NCBI RefSeq assembly: GCF_963583255.1
Contig: NC_084803.1
Location: 1,210,373 to 1,274,372 of the forward strand
DNA: 64,000 nt
Direction of reading: 5' to 3'
DNA from: Pyrus communis
Lineage: Eukaryota > Streptophyta > Magnoliopsida > Rosales > Rosaceae
Made by a program: the position numbers and the translations under genes. This document shows, in pieces, positions 45,028 through 53,834 of this stretch (within the stretch, counting starts at the first letter, position 1; the number at the start of each line of letters is the position of its first letter). The notes under the pieces were generated by a model. The model saw nothing but the letters and a program-made list of their open reading frames with translations, did not search any database and was not told the DNA's origin.

Positions 45028-46141
45028 TGTTGACCCTAAAAATTACAAAACCTACGTGGCGCGCAGGCCGAGTAACTAGTAAGCTAACTACGTCATTCGG
45101 TTGAATGCGGGGCGTGCCAACTCGTCGGCCGAGCTCGGCCGAGGAGTAAAATTTGCTGATGTCGCTTGGAGCGCGTCGTTGACTTCTCTATCTTGCGATT
45201 GCGACCGAGGAAGGAACGCTCTCGGTCTCTGAGTTCTACAGCCTGAAGACAAGGCTGCTAATTCTGCGGAGTTCAATAATCGTCGGAGCCCGATTCGGTC
45301 ACCGTGATTATATTCGTAAGAGTATAAGCACGTCGAATCGAGACCAAACTGTATGGGCACAGGTACTCGAACGTGATGTATGTCTTGATGGTAAACGTAG
45401 TTCGGCCGTCGGAATGCCGAACCCTGAAACCTACTTGCGAGTATCCAATCATAAAATAACTCGGCGTCCTGTACGCCGAGCAATGCGATTCGTAACACCT
45501 GACTATGCCGAAAAGGCTAGCAAGGTGATCTCTGCCAATAAAGGTTCGAAAACCCTTCTCGGCCGAGACTTAGATAGATAACCGGTCGACCTCGACGCAG
45601 TGCTGTTTATCCAAACTGAAGGTGCTTCTCGGTCGGCTGGTTCTGCGGCAGCAGTGCTGTTTATCCAAACTGAAGATGCTCGCCGGGTGCTTCCACAGTG
45701 CTGTTTATCCAAACTGAAGGTGTGTCGGCGGGGAAAAGAAAAGGAAAAATCTCAAGGTGTTTGAGAGGTTTTGCGCAGGGCAATTGTATGCTGATTCTGA
45801 AGGTCCTTTTCTGTTGCATGATTTCTTGTATTTATAGTGCCCCATTCCTTGAAAACCAATTCTGATTTGGATTGGGAGTCCTTGCCCCATTTCGCCTCTA
45901 ACTCGAACAAACCTATTCCTACTGGGATTCTGAATTTTCCTTCTTTTCGAGACTCCATTCCTTGCCGGTCGAGACTCCTGGTCGCACTAGGACTTCCTCG
46001 ACCTCTCCTATTCATCCGGACCTCTTTGGCCGACCCTGCCAGCTGATCCGGGATCTATTATTTGGCCCATAGTATTTATCATCACCTTGGGCCGAGCACA
46101 TCCTGCTGCTCGGCCCAGCAATAATATTTCGGGCCTAAACA
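45028..46141 (-). repeat. 3' LTR of the Tat-type retrotransposon
   Basis: 1,114 bases. Minus strand begins TGTTTAGGCCCGAAATATTA and ends TTTTTAGGGTCAACA. It contains a TATAAATA box (45829-45836, minus), a 10-base perfect stem GGGCCGAGCA/TGCTCGGCCC at about 46089-46116, and three copies of TGCTGTTTATCCAAACTG (starting 45601, 45655, 45699) downstream of the TATA, thus in the transcribed leader. A 136-codon minus-strand frame (45088-45498) is open in both LTRs. Confidence 0.93.
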
Positions 46142-46157
46142 TTGCCCCCTCGCTTCT
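46142..46157 (-). promoter_or_regulatory. Polypurine tract
   Basis: Minus strand reads AGAAGCGAGGGGGCAA immediately before the 3' LTR. A G-rich purine run in this place is the usual primer for plus-strand synthesis. Confidence 0.7.
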
Positions 46158-46557
46158 GAGGTCGCCGATCGTTAACTCTTGGTCGGGCCTCGACCTTGAA
46201 GAAGCGAAAACGTTTATTGCCTTTTTTGGACTTTACTTCCTTAATGACCGTTATTCCTGCGCATTTATGAGGCATGATTGCACTTTCCTCGTTGCCCCCA
46301 ACGCGTGGCCACGTGTCGATTCTCCACTACTCTTAAAACTTTCAATCGTGGGCCTCGAAACCGTGCACTAACTGGGACGTCTTATCCTCATTAATGCCTT
46401 AAAACTGGCGTCGCACGCAATCGTGCATCCTGGATTTTTGACTCCTCGATCCCCTCTTCGCAGGTTCCCAAAATATTCGAAATGATTGGGAACTTTTCCC
46501 GGTTAAATTTTCCCCCAATTTCGAATTCCAGTCGTTTGATATTCATTCTCAAAAGCC

Positions 46558-46564
46558 TATAAAT
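46558..46564 (+). promoter_or_regulatory. TATA box of the antisense gene
   Basis: CTATAAATGC context, about 150 bases upstream of the ATG at 46711. It lies inside the element, between the 3' LTR and the antisense gene, so the gene has a candidate promoter independent of the LTR. Confidence 0.55.
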
Positions 46565-46710
46565 GCCCACATTTCTGTCATTCACATCTTACGCTTTCAG
46601 AAACTCCAAAATCCCAATTTGCTCACACTTGTTTTAAGCAAAAACCTTTCCAGTTCTTCCTTCTGCGATTTCTTCCCCAGTTTTCCCTTCTGCAATTTCT
46701 TCTTCTTCCA

Positions 46711-49700
46711 ATGGCCTCCTTTATCTCGAAACTCTCCGACGAAATCAACAAGTGCAAAGACTTCATCGATCGGAGCGCAATCAAAACCCTACGCTTCGAG
46801 AATGACATGGCCACGACTCATCAGATTCTGGGCCCCCTCTTCAGAGATGCAGTGCCGATGTGCATCACCACCCTTCTCAAGGAGCAGTGCCTAGCACCCC
46901 TGCTTCAAGGGTTTGACTGGTCGAAATGGTGCTTGGCTCGGCCTCAAGGAGCGTGGCCCTCGACCACCACGGCCTGGGCCGCCTGGGTAGACCGAATGAA
47001 ATCCTTCTTCGGCAAAGAGTGGAAAGCCCTTGGTATCTATGATGCCATCCTGCTCTCGTCCATGGAGATCACCATGGACAAGGAGCTTCTTATGGCGGCC
47101 TTGACCCTATGGTGTTCGGCCACCAACACCATGGTCCTTCCATTCGGACCTCTCGGCCCTACAATCCTCGACATCTCGGCAATTCTTGGGACTCCACCAT
47201 CCGGCCTCCCAATCGATGCCGCTCTTTCTGGATGCCCCTCCCTCCTCGACCTGAAGGCGCTTTTCGACGAGCGGGCTGTCGAAACGCTCAGCCGAGGCGG
47301 TCGGGAGCCTTCAAGAGAAGAAGTTCAGAAGCTTCATAAGAACTTCTTCAACTACAATACTCTGATTCTCCATTTTGCCGGCCGAGGCGAGGAGAGTCTC
47401 AGGAAAGGAGAACATGAAGCCTTCCTCTTCTATTGGTACAACAAATTTATTTGTTGTACCAGGTCGAACAAGTGCTTGGTCGAGAATATGCCAGTGGCCC
47501 AGGCCCTGGCTAGTGGTCATTCTCTGGCGCTTAGCCCGGCTATTCTTGCCAACCTTTTTCGTTGCTTGGCCGAGACGACCATCAACAAGATTGACCCGCA
47601 CCAGAATGGGCCCCTTTGGGTTTTCCAACTCTGGCTGCAGGTCTATTTTTCCACTCTTCGGCCTGAGGTCCCCGCCTTCCAGCGCTCGGCCGCCCTCGGC
47701 CCCCAACTTGCCTCTCGACCGGCTCTTCCTCACCGGGCTGACGAGGTCCTCAAGCACTTTTTCAGTCTCGATGTTCTTTCGGACGACGAGTTCTTGGTGT
47801 GCCGGCACCAGGAGTACCCTGCGTCAATCGGGCTCCCGACGGCAACTTGGGCCTCGGCCGATGACGCGGGCCTTCGTCAGTCCTGGGGGTCAATCGTACT
47901 GGCTCGCGACCTTCCCCTTGGTTGCGACGCTCGCCGAGCCGGTTGGGAGGTCTACCAGCCCCACTTCGTCGCCCGACAGCTCGGCTACCTCCAAGGTTGC
48001 CCTGTACCCCTGATCGTCTCTCGTTCCCTCCTGAGCCGGGGACGTCTTTCTGGTTCTTCCGAGAGGGAGTGCCGGACGACGGAGCAGGAGTTTCAGGATC
48101 GGTGCAAGAAGTTTCGTCTTCGGCCAACCGTTCCGGAATCCTTGGGCACCGACACATTTGGGGACTGGTGGGATGAGTACGCTGGCGACTTCTTCGGCGC
48201 CTCGGCCGAAGACGTGGTGAGCAAAGTGTTTGGTGACCGGCCCAGACCAGTGCCCTCGACTCAACCTAAGGAGTCGGTCCAAGGTATATTGTTGACTAAT
48301 TGCTTTGCCAGTTCAGAAAAACTCACTTGTCCTTGTTTACTAATTGCTTTGCTATTTCAGGGGGTCGCGGGTCGAAAACTGTCGAGGTGGTCACCGCGGT
48401 GGCAAGGACGAAGAAGCTGGTGCCCAAGAAGGGGACCCTTGTCACCGAGCGGTCGGTCCCTGCCAAACGCCCCTACCAAGAGATCGAGCCGGCGGAAAAG
48501 GCCCCTCGCCCTTCTCAACGCGTCAAGAAATTGGCGAAGAAGGGCGACCGGGAAATTCATGTCGTCCCCAGTGACACTACTGGGACGCCTGCTCCTGCCG
48601 GCTCTCCAACTGTGCCGGCTACCCCGGCATCTCCAACCCCGAATCCTCCAGCCGTCTCCCCGGCCGATCCAATTATCGCACCCGCTCCAGCTTCGGAGCC
48701 GGTCGTGGTACCTGAAATGGGGAAGTCGGCTGCGCCTGCCGAAGCACCCTTGTCTCCAACGGTCGTTTTGGAGGTATAATTCTGCTTCCACTTGCTTCTT
48801 TAGGTTTCTGGTCGTAATGCTAACTGTTTTCTCTTTTTGTTCAGGATGTCGAGAGCGAGAGTGACGAAGTCCCGTTGCAACGCCGCCGTCGACCAGTCAA
48901 CTCTCCTCCCGTCCATCCTCCTCCTGTAGTCGAGGTGACCGCTCGACCACGTCCTACTGCGGCGGATCGTGGTAAGAGACCCATGGTCGATCCTGAGGCC
49001 ACGGCCGAGTCACCGATCCACCCGCAGGACGAAGACCCTCCCATCCCTCCACAGGAAGTTTCTTCGGCCTTTGTAAGTCTCGCTTTTTTGTTGTGTTGAT
49101 TTTTTTTGTTACATGTTTTTCTTAAAAACTATTAAATGCCAGGTGCCCGAACATTCATTTCACCGGCAGTTTTATGCGCCGAGGGGCGTTGTCTATATTT
49201 CCTGGCCGCCGTCGTGGCCATCAAATGTAGATAACCTCCATCGGCCGCGTGAATTACGTAGCGGTCTAAGGCACTGGGCTCGGCCATTAAGCTCCCTGGG
49301 TTCGAGCAATGACCCAGAGGGCATGGCCGAAGTCTCTTCTCAGCAGGTCTAAAACAATCCCCTTTTTCTTTATGCACTATATCACGTCTTACTTTCCCTC
49401 ACAGTATTCCTTTTATGTGCACAGCCATCGTGGGAAGTGGAGCTCGACGCTTTTCTTCAGAGCACGACCGGTGAGGTCGGCTCCTCTGCAGCTCCGGCCG
49501 AATCGGCGGGAGCCACGCCCGCCGAAGTCTTCGTGAAGCTGCACGAAGTCCTGTCTCTGATTGCTTCCCAAGTTCTCCGGTGCAAGGGCCTTGACTCTGT
49601 TGGAGAGTGTCTCAATGACCTCGCCAGCGGTGGTCACCTGAGCCCGGAGGGCATCTCTTTCCTAACCGACCTCCTGGAGCGGACTCGGCAACACTTTCTC

Positions 49701-49958
49701 ATCTTTGAGCGTGCCCTACAGGCCGAGGACGATTTGAAGGTGGCCAAGGTCGCGCATGAGGCTGGCCGAGTAGAGATGGAGGCTTTCAAGGCAAAGAAAG
49801 CAAAGCTGACCGAGTTTGATCTTCAGATCTCTGACCTCCAGCGTCAGATTTCTGACCTTCAACGCCAAAGGTCGGCTGCTGCTTCCGAGCTTGAGAAGGA
49901 TTTTGAGGCTAACAAGGCTCGGCTGACGGTCTTCGCCGCCGGCGCACGGCGTATCTAG
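46711..49958 (+). CDS. Antisense spliced gene of the retrotransposon, plant-mobile-domain-like
   Basis: Five exons (46711-48283, 48361-48773, 48845-49072, 49143-49346, 49425-49958) join in frame into 983 residues. Junctions are CAAG|GTATAT, TTTCAG|GGGG, GAG|GTATAA, TTCAG|GATG, TTT|GTAAGT, CCAG|GTGC, CAG|GTCTAA and CACAG|CCATCG. Residues about 60-360 resemble the aminotransferase-like plant mobile domain (WVDRMKSFFGKEWKALGIYD, MVLPFGPLGPTILDISAILG, SLRKGEHEAFLFYWYNKFIC). The middle is Pro/Lys/Arg-rich and probably disordered. The last exon has a coiled coil with DLQISDLQRQISDLQRQRSA. Unspliced, exon 1 alone reads 717 codons to 48864. After the TAG at 49956 the same frame stays open to 50066, suggesting a recent C-terminal truncation. 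Extra antisense frames are known in Tat-lineage elements; their function is not established. Confidence 0.75.
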
Positions 49959-50112
49959 CAACTGCAGTGTAACAAGAAGACACGGCAGGCTGAGATAATT
50001 TTGGGCGAAGCGAAGTGGCTGGAGCTGAAGGCTGCCCTTGAGACTTTCCTCCCTTCGACCCCTTAGGATTTCACCATTGTATTTGTATATGTTTTTCTTG
50101 TAATGATTTTTG

Positions 50113-50176
50113 TTATCAATACAATGGTCGTTTTGCTATTAATACAATGGTTGTCTTGCTATTAATACAATGGTCG
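50113..50176. repeat. Three short tandem repeats at the convergent gene ends
   Basis: The ATNAATACAATGGTCG-type unit occurs three times with a period of about 24-26 bases. It sits where the integrase frame ends (50116) and just after the antisense gene end. Confidence 0.7.
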
Positions 50177-51054
50177 TACTCTTGCATTTCCCATGTAATT
50201 GGATAATACTTCTTTAAAAACTTTCCATTAATCGGCAACTTATGAACTGAACCCGTCCGATCTCTTAGATGATATGCCCCATTGCCGAGTACTTTGTGAA
50301 CGATGAATGGCCCTTCCCAATTCGGCGACCACTTACCAAACCTGGGGTCTTTAATCCCAACGGGCAACACAGTTTGCCAAACCAATTCTCCTTCGCCGAA
50401 CATTTTTTGTCTTACACGCTGATTATACGCTCGCTCGGCAATTTTCTTTTGTGCTACTAACAAGTTAACTGCATCGATTCGACTTTCTTCCAAGTCTTCT
50501 AACTCTTGTCGCATCGCTTGACTATATTCATTACTGTACAAATCACTCTGCTCGATTACTCGCAACGAACTTATACTCAATTCGACCGGTAATATGGCGT
50601 CGTGTCCATAAGTTAACGCGTAAGGAGTGGTTCCAGTGGCCGACCGAGGTGAAGTTCGGTATGCCCATAATGCTTCACTTAACTTCAAATGCCACAAACC
50701 AGGTTTTTCTTTTACCATTTTTTCAAGGATGCCGATCAACACTTTGTTGCTTGCCTCGGCCTGTCTGTTTGCCTGTGGGTAGTACGGCGTAGATTGCTCG
50801 AGTCGGATATTCAAACTTGCCGCGTATTCCCTAAACCTATCGGCCGTAAATATAGTGCCATTATCAGTTATGATCGTTTCTGGCACGCCGAATCTGGTCA
50901 CAATATTCTCCTCTACGAAGTTGCATACCTCTTTAGCCGTTAATTTGGCGTATGACCTTGCTTCGACCCACTTAGTGAAATAGTCAGTTGCTACAATTAT
51001 CCATGCGTGTTTCGCTGCCCCCGATGATGGCGTAATTTTGCCAATTACATCCAT
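50116..51054 (-). CDS. Retrotransposon integrase frame
   Basis: A 312-codon frame carrying the integrase catalytic core. The first Asp is in IIVATDYFTKWVEA, the second in PETIITDNGTIF and the Glu in PQANRQAEASNKV, the usual D-D-35-E arrangement. A C-terminal GPF/Y-like segment (PNWEGPFIVHKVLGNGAYHL) follows. The zinc-binding H2C2 part lies in the previous frame (51045-53834), so a one-base frame change near 51060-51085 separates the two halves of integrase. The first Met here is simply the first ATG after that break. Confidence 0.88.
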   Translation of the reverse strand: MDVIGKITPSSGAAKHAWIIVATDYFTKWVEARSYAKLTAKEVCNFVEENIVTRFGVPETIITDNGTIFTADRFREYAASLNIRLEQSTPYYPQANRQAEASNKVLIGILEKMVKEKPGLWHLKLSEALWAYRTSPRSATGTTPYALTYGHDAILPVELSISSLRVIEQSDLYSNEYSQAMRQELEDLEESRIDAVNLLVAQKKIAERAYNQRVRQKMFGEGELVWQTVLPVGIKDPRFGKWSPNWEGPFIVHKVLGNGAYHLRDRTGSVHKLPINGKFLKKYYPITWEMQEYDHCINSKTTIVLIAKRPLY

Positions 51055-53834
51055 TGCCCAACCCCTGAACGGCCACGGTTAGTAACCGAGTGTAGCAATT
51101 CGGCCAGGGCCCTCTGAACGGGTCCATGAATCTGGCATGATACGCATCTCCGCGCATATTCGATGCAATCCTTTAATATATTGGGCCAAAAATAACCGTG
51201 TCGTCGGAGCAACCAGCGCATCTTTCGTCCAGATTGGTGCGCTCCGCAAATTCCTTCATGTACCTCGGCCATTACTTGGGCAGTCTCGTGTGGGCCGAGG
51301 CACAATAGTAGTAAACCATCTTCGCCCTTGCGATATAATTCATTTTGATATGACACGTAATTCGTCGCGAGCACCTTCGTTCTTCGGTCGTGTTTCCCAT
51401 TGGGGTTATTGAGGTACCGTAACATCGTCTTTCTCCAATCATCCGGTTCTACTTCGACGGCACATACTTCTATGGGATCTCCTCGTTCTAATAGGGATGG
51501 GAGCGACATCACCCTTGTACGTATTACGTGCGCGCGTTGGAGAGTTTGCTGATTAATCAAAACGGGGTACGAGCGTTGACCCGTGTTCGCAATTTCCATA
51601 ATTCGACTTAGTTTGCCCCCCATGAGTTGTGCTCCGGAGGCGATCTGGGCGAGTTCGTCGGCGTCAGTATTGTGGATACGTGAAATGTGTTCAAATGTGA
51701 TTTGGTCGAACGACTCGGCCAGGTAAGTGGCGACCATGTGATAGGGAGCTAAAGTACAACTCATGCAACGAAACATGCCGTTTAGTTGGTTAATCACAAG
51801 TTCGGAATCACCAAGGACGAGAACGCTGGGGGCCCGCATATCGTGTAAAACATGGAGGCCGATAATGAGGGCTTCATACTCGGCCTGATTATTGGTGCAG
51901 CTGAAATCTAACTTGAGAGAAAAATACCATCGGCAGTGGTCAGGCGACTGAATTGCGATACCGACACCTGCCGAGGTCGAAGTACTGGAACCATCAAAAT
52001 GCATAGTCCAATGGTTATCGCGTGTGGTGACGAAACCGATGTCGACATCGCCCCCCTCAAGACCATAAGGTGATGGGTGTTGTGCCAGGAAGTCGGCGAG
52101 GGCTTGCCCCTTGACGGCCTTTTGTGGTACATACTGAAGGCTGAACTCGGATAAGGCGAGTGTCCATTTCCCAATTCGGCCTTTGACCATAGGCCGAGTC
52201 AGCATGTAACGAATGACGTCGGTTTGGGCGATGACCTGCGTAACTGTGGGGAGCATGTAATGCCGAAGCTTGGATGCGGCGAAAAATAATGCTAAGCAAA
52301 GTTTTTCGACAGGGGAATAATTAAGTTCTGGTGAATTCAGGTTTCGGCTAAGGTAAAAGATAGCTTGTTCGCGGCCGACGTTGTTATCTTGTGCGAGTAG
52401 GCACCCAATGGATTCAGCAGCTGCCGAAATGTACAATTTAAGGGGTTTGTTGCGACAAGGTGGAACGAGCACAGGTGGGGTGGAAAGGGCCACCTTGATT
52501 TGCGTAAATGCAGCTTGATGCTCTTCGCGCCATTCAAATCGGTCGGTCTCCTTCAGTTTAAGGAGTGTAGAGAATGCTTTCATTTTACCGGCCGAATTGG
52601 CGATGAAACGACGGAGGAAATTGATCTGCCCGAGTAACGACTGGAGCTGTTTCTTTGTCGTCGGCGGTGGTGCGCTAATGATGGCGCGGGCTTTATTTTC
52701 GTCGACCTCGATGCCGCGATGGTGGACCAAAAATCCTAAGAAATTACCGGCCGAAACACCGAAAGCACACTTGGCCGGGTTCATCTTGAGGTTGTTTTTG
52801 CGCATGCGAATGAACGCTTGCCTCAGGTCGTCAAGGTGTGTTTGACGACGTTTGGATTTTACGACCACATCATCGATATAAACTTCGACGATTGTACCGA
52901 TTAAGTCGTGGAAGATCATATTCATGGCTCGTTGGTATGTGGCGCCGGCATTCTTGAGGCTGAAAGGCATGACTACCCATTCGTAAGTACCAAGTGCCCC
53001 CGGGCAACGGAAAGCCGTCTTGTGGACGTCAGCTTCGGCGATGAAAATCTGGTTATAACCCGCATGACCGTTCATAAAAGATAGCAGTTCATGATTAGCT
53101 GCGGCATCAATTAATAAATCTGAGATCGGCATCGTATATTCATCCTTGGGAGTGGCCAGATTTAGATTACGGAAATCGATGCAAATGCGAAGGGCACCGT
53201 TTTTCTTTAATACGGGGACGATATTGGCCAACCATTCGACATACCGAGCGGTCCTAATAAACCCGGCTTTTAGAAGCCGAACTAATTCTTCCTTAATGCC
53301 GAGTTGTACTTCGGTTGAAAATCGGCGAGGAGGCTGTCGAAAAGGCTTACACCCCTCCTTGATGCGTAGTTCATGCTCTACAAGGTTTCGGTCGAGGCCT
53401 GGCATTTCATGATAACTCCACGCAAAACAATCTTTAAATTCGTGAAGTAGTTTACGGAGTTCGACCTTCATGGACGATGGGAGTAACGCACTAATAAACA
53501 ATGTTCGAGGATCCTCGGCCGTGCCGACGTTCACTTCCTCTAACGGGTCCTTGACTTGAGGTCGATGGTCTTCGAGTTCGGCCGGCGCAGCCTGAACTTT
53601 ATCGAAAGATAGAACGGGGCCGTTATCTGCTTCGGCCAGAAATTCGATTAAATTGACGCCAGAATGTGGTTGCTTGGTAATGGCGTACCAATGGGCCAGC
53701 AGACGTTCCATTCTAGATGAAACCGCGGCCTGACGCCGTTCTTGTGTGGTGTGCTCAATCGTCGGCATTGATAACCAAGTTCGCCAAGCCAAGTCTCGCC
53801 GAATCCTTTTGGACAGTCTCTGCGCCGACCTCAA
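51045..53834 (-). CDS. Retrotransposon reverse transcriptase-RNase H frame
   Basis: A 929-codon frame. Reverse transcriptase occupies roughly residues 170-410, with CIDFRNLNLATPKDEYTMPI, the FMNGHAGYNQIFIAEAD stretch and the catalytic YIDDVVVKSK (nucleotides about 52861-52885). An RT-type connection (SLLGQINFLRRFIANSAGKM) and RNase H follow (MHFDGSSTSTSAGVGIAIQS, NQAEYEALIIGL). The integrase zinc finger (GICGAHQSGRKMRW and CVSCQIHG) is at the end. The frame overlaps the gag-protease frame by 80 bases in another phase and has no ATG in good context, so it would need translational frameshifting or reflects an indel. It ends in a different frame from the integrase core. Confidence 0.9.
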   Translation of the reverse strand: MRSAQRLSKRIRRDLAWRTWLSMPTIEHTTQERRQAAVSSRMERLLAHWYAITKQPHSGVNLIEFLAEADNGPVLSFDKVQAAPAELEDHRPQVKDPLEEVNVGTAEDPRTLFISALLPSSMKVELRKLLHEFKDCFAWSYHEMPGLDRNLVEHELRIKEGCKPFRQPPRRFSTEVQLGIKEELVRLLKAGFIRTARYVEWLANIVPVLKKNGALRICIDFRNLNLATPKDEYTMPISDLLIDAAANHELLSFMNGHAGYNQIFIAEADVHKTAFRCPGALGTYEWVVMPFSLKNAGATYQRAMNMIFHDLIGTIVEVYIDDVVVKSKRRQTHLDDLRQAFIRMRKNNLKMNPAKCAFGVSAGNFLGFLVHHRGIEVDENKARAIISAPPPTTKKQLQSLLGQINFLRRFIANSAGKMKAFSTLLKLKETDRFEWREEHQAAFTQIKVALSTPPVLVPPCRNKPLKLYISAAAESIGCLLAQDNNVGREQAIFYLSRNLNSPELNYSPVEKLCLALFFAASKLRHYMLPTVTQVIAQTDVIRYMLTRPMVKGRIGKWTLALSEFSLQYVPQKAVKGQALADFLAQHPSPYGLEGGDVDIGFVTTRDNHWTMHFDGSSTSTSAGVGIAIQSPDHCRWYFSLKLDFSCTNNQAEYEALIIGLHVLHDMRAPSVLVLGDSELVINQLNGMFRCMSCTLAPYHMVATYLAESFDQITFEHISRIHNTDADELAQIASGAQLMGGKLSRIMEIANTGQRSYPVLINQQTLQRAHVIRTRVMSLPSLLERGDPIEVCAVEVEPDDWRKTMLRYLNNPNGKHDRRTKVLATNYVSYQNELYRKGEDGLLLLCLGPHETAQVMAEVHEGICGAHQSGRKMRWLLRRHGYFWPNILKDCIEYARRCVSCQIHGPVQRALAELLHSVTNRGRSGVGQWM

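Noticed and set aside
47311..48791. Long minus-strand frames opposite the antisense gene
   Set aside because: They are GC-rich shadows of the plus-strand exons, Arg/Gly-rich with no domain resemblance.
46711..48864. Single 717-codon open frame as the complete antisense protein
   Set aside because: The last 190 or so residues come from reading through intron 1 into the wrong frame (Arg/Pro-rich, low-quality). Splicing at 48283/48361 restores a frame that continues over four more exons.
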